This document shows positions 15,847 to 24,322 of a DNA stretch of 64,000 nt, one piece after another (within the stretch, counting starts at the first letter, position 1; every line of letters starts with the position of its first letter). The notes beneath the pieces are model-generated. The model was not told the origin of the DNA. It saw only the letters and a program-made list of their open reading frames with translations, and made no database searches. Both the position numbers and the translations under genes were made by a program. The stretch is from CAVUAA01 sp963739345 (GTDB lineage: Bacteria; Chlamydiota; Chlamydiia; Chlamydiales; JAFEGQ01): contig CAVUAA010000001.1 of assembly GCA_963739345.1 (NCBI GenBank), positions 310,001 through 374,000 of the forward strand, given 5' to 3'.

Positions 15847-17037
15847 ATGAAACGGTTATTAGCGCTACTGCTCCTCCTCACCTGTACGGTTCAAGCACAA
15901 GTCGAGAGTGAAGTGCAGCGACTTGTCCGCGAGAACAATCAGTTTTCGGTCGCCCTCTATCGCGAATTATCGGCCTCTCCTGGCAACATCGTCGTCTCTC
16001 CGTTTAACGTGAGCACCACCCTTGCGATGGCCTACCTGGGTGCCCGCGGAACAACTGCAGAGCAGATGGAGTCGGTGCTCCACTACTCTACCGACACTCC
16101 CCAAGAGCTAGGGGCCGCCTTTAGCAACCTGCTCGGCCGCCTCGACTCGGATAGCCTGAAGCTGGCCAACAGCCTCTGGATCGATAAGCGGCTGCCGGTT
16201 CTGTTTCTGTATAAATCTCTTGTGAATAGAAGCTTTCGCGGGGGGATTCACGAGATTTCCTTCGCTGATCCCTCTGCCGCCACCGAAGAGATCAACCACT
16301 GGGTCGGTGGAGCAACCGATGGCAAGATAGCTGAGCTGCTTCAGCCAGGAACCCTCACCTCGGCTGCCCGCTTGATCTTGGTGAGCGCCCTCCACATGAA
16401 AGGAGAGTGGGTCAATCCGTTCGATCCAGCCCGGACGCGGACGCAGCCGTTTCACGTCACCACTCAGAAGCGGGTTTCTGCATCGATGATGAACACGCAA
16501 GCGCAGTTTCTCTACGCGAAGGAGAGCGACTATGCTCTTCTCGCCCTTCCCTACCGGCGGAGAGCGATCGGCCCTAACTTAAGCATGGTCATCCTCCTTC
16601 CTGACAGCAAGGATGGCCTCGCCTCTCTTGAGCGGCGGCTCAACGCCGACCAAATCGAAACCGCTATCATTGGCGCCAGTGCCCGCCGCGTTGATGTGAC
16701 TCTTCCTAAATTTCGCCTCTCTAACCGGGTCTATGCCCGCCACTTCCTCGAGAAGATGGGGATGACTGATCCGTTCACCACCGCCGCCAACTTCGCCGGC
16801 ATCACTGGCCGGCAAGATCTCTCCATCAGCGCCGTCATCCATCAGGCCTACATCGACGTCGATGAAGTGGGGACCGAAGCTGCCGCCGCCACCGCCGTCG
16901 CCATGACCACAAAGTCAGCCCCTCTAGGCCCTGAAGTGGCTCTTATGGCCGATCGCCCCTTCCTCTACCTCATCCTCGACATGGAGACGAAGCAGATTCT
17001 CTTCATCGGTCGTGTGGCCAACCCCGTTGGCGAATAG
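15847..17037 (+). CDS. Secreted serpin (serine protease inhibitor)
   Basis: About 396 residues. The signal peptide MKRLLALLLLLTCTVQAQ precedes a full-length serpin fold: SPFNVSTTLAMAYLGARG (helix B), LANSLWIDKRLPV, ALHMKGEWVNPF (strand 3A to shutter) and RPFLYLILDMETKQILFIGRV (C-terminal signature). The hinge EVGTEAAAATAV has Gly-Thr at P15-P14 and small residues at P12-P9, as in inhibitory serpins. Counting from the hinge puts P1-P1' at Lys-Ser in MTTKSAP, predicting inhibition of trypsin-like proteases. Export to periplasm or beyond is predicted. Serpins are rare in bacteria, so horizontal acquisition is plausible. The ATG is fixed by the signal peptide and the promoter. Confidence 0.93.
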   Translation: MKRLLALLLLLTCTVQAQVESEVQRLVRENNQFSVALYRELSASPGNIVVSPFNVSTTLAMAYLGARGTTAEQMESVLHYSTDTPQELGAAFSNLLGRLDSDSLKLANSLWIDKRLPVLFLYKSLVNRSFRGGIHEISFADPSAATEEINHWVGGATDGKIAELLQPGTLTSAARLILVSALHMKGEWVNPFDPARTRTQPFHVTTQKRVSASMMNTQAQFLYAKESDYALLALPYRRRAIGPNLSMVILLPDSKDGLASLERRLNADQIETAIIGASARRVDVTLPKFRLSNRVYARHFLEKMGMTDPFTTAANFAGITGRQDLSISAVIHQAYIDVDEVGTEAAAATAVAMTTKSAPLGPEVALMADRPFLYLILDMETKQILFIGRVANPVGE

Positions 17038-17043
17038 GTCCAC

Positions 17044-17445
17044 TCATTTGTACATGTGGGCTGAGGGAAGGCTGTAGAAATGCCCGTCAGGAAACTGCCT
17101 CACCGTCCACCGCTTGGTCCATTCCAAGCGTTCTACTTTCTCTTCCCTGCTCAGATAGTTGTCGTCCTCCGCTAGGTCAATCTTTTCATTAAAGATATCC
17201 ATCAAGGTCTGGGCTTCGCCCACTCGACGAATTTCCTTAAAGTAGCCGTAGGTCCCCTTAAAGATGCTCCAGAGCTCCACACTCCACTCAATACAGTGAC
17301 CTCCAATGTAGGGAATATTGCCCGCCTCTTTCTCTGCTAACCCCTCCTCTCCTGACCAGAAAATGCCAGCTCCATAGGCGAGCGTCATCGGGAGCATGTA
17401 GAGGGCAGCAAGACCGGCAACAACCCGTATTCCCCACGTCCGCAC
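17044..17445 (-). CDS. Unknown membrane-associated protein, C-terminal part (frameshifted)
   Basis: C-terminal part of an unrecognised protein whose N-terminal part is 17522-18142. This frame is readable as protein upstream to about 17650: HPLYQDYYLQNIYRQVEAEW and NFRKGCGVVSEYYGG connect directly to TWGIRVVAGLAALYMLPMTL, a hydrophobic segment. The rest (residues about 50-130) is charged and helical. The ORF start given here is only the first internal start codon. The convergent serpin ends 7 bp away. Confidence 0.5.
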   Translation of the reverse strand: MRTWGIRVVAGLAALYMLPMTLAYGAGIFWSGEEGLAEKEAGNIPYIGGHCIEWSVELWSIFKGTYGYFKEIRRVGEAQTLMDIFNEKIDLAEDDNYLSREEKVERLEWTKRWTVRQFPDGHFYSLPSAHMYK

Positions 17446-17521
17446 CCCGCCATAGTACTCAGAAACGACACCACATCCCTTGCGAAAATTTTTCCAACCT
17501 CCAGCCTCTTTCCATTCTGCC

Positions 17522-18142
17522 TCAACCTGTCTGTAGATATTCTGAAGATAGTAGTCCTGATAGAGCGGGTGAGAGCGCTCGATTTCTGGATGAATATTGT
17601 TTTGGAAGTCCGCGAGGAAGATGGACGGTGAATAGGTAGTAGGGTTGACTGCGGGAAGGCATCACTTCGAGGTAGTCGTCGTAAACAACTCTTTGCTGCT
17701 GTTCCGTCTTGGCTTTGTCAAGAAAGATTTTATAGATTTGCTCCACCTGTTTGCGGTTGCCGACAGCTGATACTTCATTGTAAGGGCCAACGATCGGTAG
17801 GCTCATCAGAAGTAGGCCAGTGTTCATCCACTCAGAGGGGTGCCCAATAATGGATGCCTTTCCGTTCTCCTTGAGGTCTTTGATTCCCTGCTTGAGTGCT
17901 AGAGCTCCGAAATAGATTTCGAAGCCCCCATACGCCTCCGTTAGGAGGGTGGCGATCACTGTCACTGTCCCGTTGAAGCACCTCTTTTCTTTGCTATTCC
18001 CTTTGTTAATGACATCCCATCCTTTAGAAAAATTACTTACACTTGAGAGTGCATCAACCCGTTGGTGCAGCTGTTTGAGTAGTGAGAGCGGAGCCTGTTG
18101 AGCAACACCTAGCTCAACCGCTTCCATTTCAATTTTTGTCAT
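17522..18142 (-). CDS. Unknown protein, N-terminal part (frameshifted)
   Basis: N-terminal part of the gene that continues at 17044-17445. It starts MTKIEMEAVELGVAQQAPLS and has helical stretches, a moderately hydrophobic region (VTVIATLLTEAYGGFEIYFG) and a second one (MNTGLLLMSLPIVGPYNE). After YDDYLEVMP the frame turns into nonsense; the sense sequence continues as LPAVNPTTYSPSIFLADFQ in another frame, so one indel near 17660 splits a gene of about 365 residues. No family is recognised; the membrane-hairpin character would fit an Inc-like protein, but that is speculation. Upstream AAGGAATAAGC may serve as the Shine-Dalgarno. Confidence 0.55.
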   Translation of the reverse strand: MTKIEMEAVELGVAQQAPLSLLKQLHQRVDALSSVSNFSKGWDVINKGNSKEKRCFNGTVTVIATLLTEAYGGFEIYFGALALKQGIKDLKENGKASIIGHPSEWMNTGLLLMSLPIVGPYNEVSAVGNRKQVEQIYKIFLDKAKTEQQQRVVYDDYLEVMPSRSQPYYLFTVHLPRGLPKQYSSRNRALSPALSGLLSSEYLQTG

Positions 18143-18238
18143 TGCTTATTCCTTGTTTGAATGAATGAAATAGGCCATCTCACCATATCAAGTCGTTTCG
18201 TGCAAGAGCGACCCCTGTTCAAGAATGCCCTTTTAAGG

Positions 18239-18244
18239 TATACT
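18239..18244 (+). promoter_or_regulatory. -10 element of the PP2C gene
   Basis: TATACT ends 10 nt before the ATG at 18255; TTCAAG lies 15 bp upstream as a weak -35. No Shine-Dalgarno is visible, so the 5' UTR would be only about 3-4 nt. Confidence 0.45.
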
Positions 18245-18254
18245 CTTTCGCCGT

Positions 18255-18983
18255 ATGGCGTTTGTTTTAGAGTCAGCTACTCTTTCCAATGTGGGGCTTG
18301 TTCGCGCGCGCAATGAGGACGTTGCGGGTGAGACGCTCGAGCACGGTCTCTTTGTGGTTGCCGACGGGATGGGCGGCCATCTCGGGGGCGACGTTGCTGC
18401 GCGCATCACCGTCGACACCGTCTTAGCCTACCTCCAAACGGTTTCGCCTGAAGAGGCCATAGCTGAGGTGCCAGAGGCTGTGCGACTGGCCAATGAGGCG
18501 GTACTCGATAAAGCGTCGACTGATCGAAGTTTGCGTGGAATGGGATCGACCGTTCTCATCTGCTGGGAGCGGGAGAGCGAGATGGTCTACGGCCATGTAG
18601 GCGACAGCCGCATCTATCTCCTCCGCGGTGGCGAGCTTCGCCAGCTGACAGAAGATCACTCTCTTGTCACCCAGCTTCTTGCCACCGGCCAGATCAGCGA
18701 AGCTGAGGCGGAGCGGTTCATCTACAAGCACATCATCACCCGAGCCATTGGCACCCGTCGGCAAATTCTCGCTGATGTCGACGGGATCGCCATGATCCCC
18801 GGCGACATCTTCCTCCTCTGCACCGACGGCCTCACCGATGGTGTCTCCGACGACCAGATTCGCACTGTTCTCAATACCACCTCCGATCCCAAAGTGATGG
18901 CTCAGAAGCTAGTCGATGCAGCCCTCTATGCGGGCGGGAAGGACAACGTCACCGTCACCCTGCTGAAGGTGAAAAATGCGTAG
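18255..18983 (+). CDS. PP2C-family protein serine/threonine phosphatase
   Basis: 242-residue metal-dependent phosphatase. The bacterial PP2C motifs appear in order: RARNEDVAGE, VVADGMGGHLGGDVAA (metal-binding Asp), GHVGDSRIYLLRGGEL, LCTDGLTDGVSDDQI and GGKDNVTVTLL. It should reverse Ser/Thr phosphorylation by the Pkn-type kinases of Chlamydiae; CT259 is the counterpart. Its stop overlaps the start of the NifS-like gene by 8 nt, reproducing the CT258-CT259 pair. Confidence 0.93.
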   Translation: MAFVLESATLSNVGLVRARNEDVAGETLEHGLFVVADGMGGHLGGDVAARITVDTVLAYLQTVSPEEAIAEVPEAVRLANEAVLDKASTDRSLRGMGSTVLICWERESEMVYGHVGDSRIYLLRGGELRQLTEDHSLVTQLLATGQISEAEAERFIYKHIITRAIGTRRQILADVDGIAMIPGDIFLLCTDGLTDGVSDDQIRTVLNTTSDPKVMAQKLVDAALYAGGKDNVTVTLLKVKNA

Positions 18984-20004
18984 AGTGTATCTGGATAACA
19001 ACGCCACCACCAAGTTGCACCCACGCGTCGCAGAAATCATGAAAGCGGCGCTCGACGGCCCCCCCTGCAATCCCTCCAGCGTCCACGGCTTTGGACGGGA
19101 CGCCCGCAACCAGCTCACCCGCGCTAGGCGTACCCTCGCAGATCTCATGGGCTGCCGTCCCTCCGAGATCATCTTTACTTCCAGCGCCACAGAAGCACTC
19201 AACACCCTTCTTCGATCCGCTCCGCGCAATACAGTCATATCAGCCACTGAGCACGTCGCCGCGCTCAGCGCTCTCCCTCACGCGACTGTTCTCCAGGGTG
19301 GCCCCCTCAGCCCCGATCGGATCCCAGAGGACACCGAGCTCATCTGCGCGATGAGCGCCAACAATGAGACCGGCCTCCTCACCGATATTGCCGCCCTCGG
19401 CTCGCTCGGCATCCCCCTCGTCGTCGACGCCGTCGCCCACCTCGGCAAAGAGCCGCTCACTCTTCATCCCAATGCTTCGTACGTCTTCTCAGGCCACAAG
19501 CTCCACGGTCCCTTAGGCATCGGTTTCATGATTGCCCGTCGCCCCTTCGTCCCCCTCATCACCGGCGGTCCGCAAGAGGCGAGCCGTCGTGGTGGCACTG
19601 AGAACCTCCCCGCCATCCTCGGACTTGTTGAAGCCGTCCGCATCGCCATTGAAGAGCCCGCGTACGAGCAGATGCGGGCGCTCCGCACCCGCCTCGAAGC
19701 TGGCTTCGAAGTGAACGGCGCCGGCCCCCGCCTCTCCAACACAGCTAATCTCTATTTCCCCGAACAGGAGGGGGAGGGCCTCCTGATGAATCTCGATCTT
19801 GCCGGCATTGCCGTCAGCCACGGCTCTGCCTGCTCTTCTGGCTCCCTCGAGCCCTCCCGCGTCCTCCTCGCCATGGGCTATTCCCGCAAGCGCGCCTCAA
19901 GCTCTCTCCGCTTCTCTCTCAGCCGCTTCACCACCGAAAAGGAGATCGACTACACCCTCACTACGCTTGACCGTCTTCTAAATCGCCCGCTCGCACTCGT
20001 TTAA
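18976..20004 (+). CDS. NifS/IscS-like cysteine desulfurase
   Basis: 342-residue PLP enzyme that would mobilise sulfur from cysteine for Fe-S clusters or thiolated tRNA (MnmA is nearby). It shows DNNATTKLHP at the N-terminus, SSATEAL (PLP phosphate), MSANNETG, SGHKLHGPLGIG with the PLP Lys, RGGTENLPAILG, and SHGSACSSGS with the catalytic Cys. It is about 40 residues shorter than IscS. It corresponds to CT258. AAGGTGAAAA precedes the ATG. It is followed at once by the palindrome at 20010. Confidence 0.92.
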   Translation: MRRVYLDNNATTKLHPRVAEIMKAALDGPPCNPSSVHGFGRDARNQLTRARRTLADLMGCRPSEIIFTSSATEALNTLLRSAPRNTVISATEHVAALSALPHATVLQGGPLSPDRIPEDTELICAMSANNETGLLTDIAALGSLGIPLVVDAVAHLGKEPLTLHPNASYVFSGHKLHGPLGIGFMIARRPFVPLITGGPQEASRRGGTENLPAILGLVEAVRIAIEEPAYEQMRALRTRLEAGFEVNGAGPRLSNTANLYFPEQEGEGLLMNLDLAGIAVSHGSACSSGSLEPSRVLLAMGYSRKRASSSLRFSLSRFTTEKEIDYTLTTLDRLLNRPLALV

Positions 20005-20009
20005 CATAG

Positions 20010-20071
20010 CCGAGTTGTCATGTTGTCATGTCTGACACGATCGTGTCAGACATGACAACATGACAACTCGG
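20010..20071. repeat. 62-bp perfect palindrome, left bracket, plus direct repeat to 20106
   Basis: Perfect inverted repeat with 31-bp arms meeting at CGATCG; arm CCGAGTTGTCATGTTGTC then ATGTCTGACACGA. The same sequence, with one base changed symmetrically in each arm, is at 21538-21595. The similarity continues past the palindrome (GGAGGGGGACTGGGG... GGCGATGGTGCGG, 20070-20106 versus 21596-21640), so it is a direct repeat of about 95-100 bp. The 20088-20106 part matches the last codons of the CBS-domain gene that ends at 21613. Confidence 0.9.
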
Positions 20072-20126
20072 AGGGGGACTGGGGGGTTTTGGTGGCGATG
20101 GTGCGGCTAGTGAGATGATGGAACAC

Positions 20127-20669
20127 CTAGCTAGAGGGCTTGGTCGCCTCGACGTTGAGGCTCATTAGGGTGCCGCTCTCTTTGTCTAAATGGGGGATGT
20201 AGGCCTGACTAAAGTCATCGACGTGCGCATGGTCGGTTAGCCGCCAGTCGTAACGCTCGACTTGTGTGAAGCCAACCGTGTTGAGGTCCTGGCGCAGCGT
20301 AGCGAAGTCCCAACACCAAAGGTGAGAGTTGCTTTCATAGTCCTGCCCACCGTAGAGGAGGCCGGAGATGGCGCGGAGGTCTTTGGTTTTTTTGTAGTGG
20401 TCGCAGGCGGCTTCAAAGTCGGGGACAGCGATGCGTATGGTGCCGCTTGGCTTGAGCAGTTCAAACCAGCGGGTGAGCGCATGCTTGTAGTCCCAGCGTG
20501 AAAAGTGCTCGAGAACATGGCAGACGTAAATCTGATCAATGGAATCTTTGGCGTATCGTCGCAAAAACTTGACGTTGTCAACGCTGTCCACTGACGGAGA
20601 ATAGCGCATATCAATGTTGACGTAGCCGTCAATTCTAGCGTTGCCACAGCCCAAATGCAGTTTTGTCAT
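20127..20669 (-). CDS. Class I SAM-dependent methyltransferase
   Basis: 180 residues. KLHLGCGNARIDGYVNID is motif I plus the acidic residue at the end of strand 2, YVCHVLEHFSRWD is motif III, and WFELLKPSGTIRIAVPDFEA is the typical post-motif strand. It resembles small methyltransferases found in glycan or lipid clusters; the substrate is unknown. It lies, with the next gene, between two palindromes and interrupts the CT258-CT257-CT256 order. There is no strong Shine-Dalgarno before the ATG, and the upstream gene ends about 70 bp away. Confidence 0.85.
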   Translation of the reverse strand: MTKLHLGCGNARIDGYVNIDMRYSPSVDSVDNVKFLRRYAKDSIDQIYVCHVLEHFSRWDYKHALTRWFELLKPSGTIRIAVPDFEAACDHYKKTKDLRAISGLLYGGQDYESNSHLWCWDFATLRQDLNTVGFTQVERYDWRLTDHAHVDDFSQAYIPHLDKESGTLMSLNVEATKPSS

Positions 20670-20740
20670 TGTTTATGCTCCAGTGTGTTTGGAGAGTATG
20701 CCGATCGGCTTCTTAAAGTGCACGTTGGTCAGAGCGTTGA

Positions 20741-21469
20741 TTACCGTCGCTCTGTGCTGCCATCGCCGGTGGCAGCGGGTTGAGAGTTGGTTCGCTGAGT
20801 GGGTCTGGTAACAGGCTTGGACTCCACTCTGCGGGCCGGTTCGGGGAGAGTGTCAACGTCGTCCATGAGGAAAGTGCTCTGGTTGTCGATGGCCCAGGCG
20901 GCGAAGAGGCGGATGATCCTATCGTCGATCCGTTCGGGGTGGAGGACACGGACAGTCCAATGGTCGCGGGCGTCGGCGATGATCACACGGCGCATCTCGG
21001 CAATGCGGCGGGTCTCATCTTCAGGGAAGTAGAAGGTGAAGGCGTCCCGTGCGTCGTTGAGGTTGATGACGGCTACTGTTTGCTCTTCACCCCCTTCATA
21101 GGTTGTCACGGTGTACCGGGCGGGGGTGGTGGTGACCATCTGGCCGTCAATGAGAGCAAAAGCGTACCCGTCGGTGTCGTAGACCCACATCTCCATCATC
21201 GATTGTCCAAAGATCCAGGAGGTGTTGGTCCATTTGTATTGGGCGCTTGCCTGCCAGCCGTCGGCGTTGGAGAGGTCGTAGCTGGCCCATGGACGAATAC
21301 GGCTTTTTTTGACTTGGCCTGAGTAAGTATCGCCGCTGTCGATTGAGAAGAGTGTGCTCAATCGGTAGTCGTTCTGAGAGATGACGAACTCGTACGGCTC
21401 GGGGGCGTGGGTGGCAGCAGAAACCGAAGCGGTAAGAGCGACGAGGGCAACGAGCAAACAATGGCGCAT
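20741..21469 (-). CDS. Secreted protein of unknown function
   Basis: 242 residues from ATG 21469, chosen because AAGGAATTTCC precedes it and MRHCLLVALVALTASVSAAT is a clear signal peptide (the frame is open to 21547 but meaningless). The mature part is mostly beta-strand (YRLSTLFSIDSGDTYSGQVKKS, WIFGQSMMEMWVYDTDGYAF, RYTVTTYEGGEEQTVAVINL) and ends in a charged, Pro/Thr/Arg-rich tail (PVTRPTQRTNSQPAATGDG). The repeated strand pattern recalls a tubby/LURP-like beta-barrel, but I cannot support that by motif. It lies within the palindrome-bracketed module. Confidence 0.75.
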   Translation of the reverse strand: MRHCLLVALVALTASVSAATHAPEPYEFVISQNDYRLSTLFSIDSGDTYSGQVKKSRIRPWASYDLSNADGWQASAQYKWTNTSWIFGQSMMEMWVYDTDGYAFALIDGQMVTTTPARYTVTTYEGGEEQTVAVINLNDARDAFTFYFPEDETRRIAEMRRVIIADARDHWTVRVLHPERIDDRIIRLFAAWAIDNQSTFLMDDVDTLPEPARRVESKPVTRPTQRTNSQPAATGDGSTERR

Positions 21470-21537
21470 GGAAATTCCTTGTGTTAAGGCGCTACAAGGA
21501 TAGGTTCGTCGTGTGGAGATGTCAAAGGGTTTTGGGT

Positions 21538-21595
21538 GAGTTGTCATGTTTTCATGTCTGACACGATCGTGTCAGACATGAAAACATGACAACTC
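21538..21595. repeat. 58-bp perfect palindrome, right bracket, plus direct repeat to 21640
   Basis: Perfect inverted repeat with 29-bp arms (GAGTTGTCATGTTTTCATG then TCTGACACGA) meeting at CGATCG. It is the partner of 20010-20071, from which it differs by compensated changes in both arms. The following 45 bp, including the last codons of the downstream CBS gene, are repeated at 20070-20106. Confidence 0.9.
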
Positions 21596-21612
21596 GGAGG
21601 GGGACTGGGGTT

Positions 21613-22809
21613 TTAGAGGGTTTTGATGGCGATGGTGCGGGCGGAGGTGAGGGTGGCTTCGAGGATGGTGAATTCGAGGTTGTTAATGCGGAGGGTGTCG
21701 CCAGTGGTGGGGGGGTGGCCAAGCTGTTCGGTGACAAGAGCGGAGAGGGTGTCGCCGGTCGCTTTGAGGTGGGTCTCGAATTCGGCGTTGAAGGTGTCGA
21801 GGCGGGTGTCGCCGGGGAAGGTGCGGGTGATAAGCTGGCGGGCGCGCCGGTGGGGGCCGAGCTCGGGCTCAGGGCCGAAGATCTCTTCGAGGATGTCTTC
21901 GAGGGTGAGGAGGCCGATGGCAAGGCCATTGTGGTCGAGAACGACGGCGAGCTTCTGGTTGTTGTGGCGGAACTGTTTGAGGATTTGGAGAAGGGGCGAG
22001 GTGCGGGTAATGAACCAGGGGGGGAGGGTGTGGGGGCGGAGGGGTTCTGAGTCTGGGTGGTGGAGCAATTGGCGAGGAATGGCGATGCCAACGACTTGGC
22101 GGCGGCGGCGGGCGAAGATGGGGATACCTGGTACGTCATGTTGACGAAGAACGGTGCGCATTTCGCCGCAGGTGGCGTCGGCGGGGAGCATGTGGATGGA
22201 GGCGAGGGGGATCATGGCATCGCGAGCGGTCTTGGAGCGGAGAGTGAAGATGTTGTTGACGAGGACGTTAAACGATTCCTCTTGAGAGGACTCGACGACG
22301 TGCTGGAGCTCCTCGCGGGAGAGGTGGGAGAGGGCCATGCCGCGGGGGCCGCCGACCAGTCGATTGACTCCAGTGGAGATCCAGCCAATGATAATGATCA
22401 ATGGTTTCATCAGCTTGGAAGAGGCGTAAATGATGGGGATGCCGAGGAGGGCGACGTGCTCATTATAGCGGCGGGCGGCAAACATGGGGGCGAGCTCGGC
22501 AAAAATCATGACGAGGAAGACTTGGGTGAGGGGGGCGATGTCGGGGTTGAGGTTGAGGGCGGTGTACACCTCGCGGGAGCACTCGGAACCAAACTGGAGG
22601 GCGATGTTGACGCCAAGGAGGGTGGTGCCAAAGAGGCGGGCGGGGTTTTGGAGGAGGTAGTCAATCCACTTGGCCCGCTGCTTCCCCTCGCTCACATAAT
22701 ATTGAAGGCGCACCTTGTTAAAGGAGAGCATGGCCATCTCAGACATAGAGTAGAACGACTGGATAAAGATGCAGGCCAGAGTTGCGAAGATCCACCAGAA
22801 GAGGTTCAC
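21613..22809 (-). CDS. CNNM/CorC-type CBS-domain membrane protein (CT256-like)
   Basis: 398 residues. The N-terminal DUF21/CNNM membrane domain has four hydrophobic segments (FWWIFATLACIFIQSFYSMSEMAMLSFNKVRL opens it), followed by a CBS pair (residues about 200-320: RDAMIPLASIHMLPADATCGEMRTVLRQH, GLAIGLLTLEDILEEIFG) and a C-terminal CorC/HlyC domain. These proteins are annotated as haemolysins but are probably Mg/Co transport or sensing proteins of the inner membrane. Its ATG overlaps the stop of the paralogue upstream by 4 nt, preserving the chlamydial CT256-CT257 pair. Confidence 0.92.
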   Translation of the reverse strand: MNLFWWIFATLACIFIQSFYSMSEMAMLSFNKVRLQYYVSEGKQRAKWIDYLLQNPARLFGTTLLGVNIALQFGSECSREVYTALNLNPDIAPLTQVFLVMIFAELAPMFAARRYNEHVALLGIPIIYASSKLMKPLIIIIGWISTGVNRLVGGPRGMALSHLSREELQHVVESSQEESFNVLVNNIFTLRSKTARDAMIPLASIHMLPADATCGEMRTVLRQHDVPGIPIFARRRRQVVGIAIPRQLLHHPDSEPLRPHTLPPWFITRTSPLLQILKQFRHNNQKLAVVLDHNGLAIGLLTLEDILEEIFGPEPELGPHRRARQLITRTFPGDTRLDTFNAEFETHLKATGDTLSALVTEQLGHPPTTGDTLRINNLEFTILEATLTSARTIAIKTL

Positions 22810-24023
22810 ACTTCCTCCTGGTCCGCGAGGCGGCGAATGTAGACGCGACGGACGCGGTTGGGGTCGACGGCGAGGACATGGAAGAGGAGCTCGTCTGTGG
22901 TGTGGCGGGCGCCAGGCTTGGGAAGCTCGCCCATCACTTCGGTGAGGTAGCCGCCGATGGTGACCATGGGAGAGTATAGATTGGTGCCGAACAGCTCGTT
23001 GAGCTGGCTAATTTCGAGTTTCCCGGAGGCGATGATCACTCCCTCTGAGGCGCGGGTGAAGAGGGGGCGTTCGTCCCGCCGGTCTGCAATCTCCCCGACG
23101 ACCACTTCATAAACGTCTTCGCGGGTGATGAGGCCGGCCAGCGACCCATACTCGTCGACGGCGATGGCCATGTCTTCATCTCGTTCGGCCATCTTGTGGA
23201 TGAGGGAGCGAGCGGGCATGGTTTCGGGGACAAAAAAGGGCTGGCGCCATTCAGAGGCGGGGTCGACGAAAGAGCGTCCGGCTTCTGCGATGCCGACGAT
23301 GTTCTCCATGTCTCCGTCGCAGACCGGGATGCGGGAGACTGCTTTTTCGGTGAAGAGACGAGAGAGGGTTTCTAGCGGGTCGTTCAGGTCGTAGGTGATG
23401 ATCTCTTCGCGGGGGCGCATGAGTTCCTTCACTGATGCTTCTTGGAACGCGATGTAGCCGTTGATGAGGCGAGCTTCCTCTTCGGAGAGGAGACCTCGCT
23501 CGGTGGAGGTAGAGAGGGCGTGACCCAGTTCGTCGCGGGAGATGTCCCGGTTGCGGTGGAGAAAGAAGAATGTAGCGCGGGAGATGAGACTTGTGATGCG
23601 AGTGATGACTCGCCGGATCGGGCCAAGGGTGCGGTGGAAGAAGCTGATGGTGGGGACGACGCGGTTGGCAATGCGCTCGTTGTTGGAATAGGCGATAGTC
23701 TTGGGGATGATTTCACCAAACAGCAGAGTGATGACGAGGGGGAGGCCAACCTGGAGCCACCAGCCAAGGGAGACCCCCTGAAAGAGGGAGGAGGCGATGT
23801 TTTGAATGAGAATGTTGGCGAGCACGTTGAGCATGAGGATGGTGACAAGGAGCTCGCGAGGGCTAGAGAGGAGGCGGGCAATCAGCTTGTGGCGGGGATT
23901 ACTGTGTCTCCGGTAGGCGCGCACCTTCATGCTAGAGAGGGAGAAGAGGGCGGTCTCAGAGCCGGAGAGAAACCCGGAGCAGAGGGTGAAGAGGATCAGT
24001 GACATGACGAGCGCGATGGTCAT
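22806..24023 (-). CDS. CNNM/CorC-type CBS-domain membrane protein (CT257-like)
   Basis: 405 residues, paralogue of the next gene. It has a DUF21 membrane domain (MSLILFTLCSGFLSGSETALFSLSSMKVRAYRR), CBS pair (VKELMRPREEIITYDLNDPLETLSRLF, DEDMAIAVDEYGSLAGLITREDVYE) and CorC/HlyC domain (EGVIIASGKLEISQLNELF). Overlaps of 4 nt on both sides (with CT256-like and the FtsB-like gene) show an operon of at least four leftward genes: dcd, ftsB-like, CT257-like, CT256-like. Confidence 0.92.
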   Translation of the reverse strand: MTIALVMSLILFTLCSGFLSGSETALFSLSSMKVRAYRRHSNPRHKLIARLLSSPRELLVTILMLNVLANILIQNIASSLFQGVSLGWWLQVGLPLVITLLFGEIIPKTIAYSNNERIANRVVPTISFFHRTLGPIRRVITRITSLISRATFFFLHRNRDISRDELGHALSTSTERGLLSEEEARLINGYIAFQEASVKELMRPREEIITYDLNDPLETLSRLFTEKAVSRIPVCDGDMENIVGIAEAGRSFVDPASEWRQPFFVPETMPARSLIHKMAERDEDMAIAVDEYGSLAGLITREDVYEVVVGEIADRRDERPLFTRASEGVIIASGKLEISQLNELFGTNLYSPMVTIGGYLTEVMGELPKPGARHTTDELLFHVLAVDPNRVRRVYIRRLADQEEV

Positions 24024-24322
24024 GACCTTTCCTCAAAATAGATTTTTGTTTGTCCTTCAGGGACGACGCCCAGCTGCTCCATCAGCACCATCTCAATCCA
24101 GGCGGGGTCGCTCTGGCTTTGCAGCCGCCGCTCGAGATCGTCATGTTCGATCTCGAGCTGGGTGACTGTCTCTTCTCGTGTGGCGATCTGCTCTTCGAGT
24201 CGTTGCTGACGGCGGTCCTGTCTTCTGGTGGAGTAGTCGTAGACGCCATAGCAGAGCAGGGCGAAGAGCCACACCCACCACGAACGGACAAACAATTGCT
24301 CGAAAAATCTCTTGCGCATCAA
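24020..24322 (-). CDS. FtsB/DivIC-like septum formation initiator protein
   Basis: 100-residue bitopic protein with a short cytoplasmic N-terminus, one membrane helix (SWWVWLFALLCYGVYDYS) and a periplasmic coiled coil (RRQDRRQQRLEEQIATREETVTQLEIEHDDLE), ending in a short C-terminal region (MVLMEQLGVVPEGQTKIYF) like FtsB/DivIC. Those proteins scaffold the division complex with FtsL. Chlamydiae lack FtsZ, so an FtsB-like protein is of interest. Identity rests on architecture and the C-terminal pattern, not on a strong motif. It overlaps genes on both sides by 4 nt. Confidence 0.7.
   Translation of the reverse strand: MMRKRFFEQLFVRSWWVWLFALLCYGVYDYSTRRQDRRQQRLEEQIATREETVTQLEIEHDDLERRLQSQSDPAWIEMVLMEQLGVVPEGQTKIYFEERS

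Noticed and set aside
14949..15881. 310-codon open frame on the minus strand
   Set aside because: Antisense to the secreted-protein and CPBP genes, which have signal peptide, promoter and family motifs.
22057..22842. 261-codon open frame on the plus strand
   Set aside because: Antisense to the CT256-like CBS gene; no domain and biased composition.
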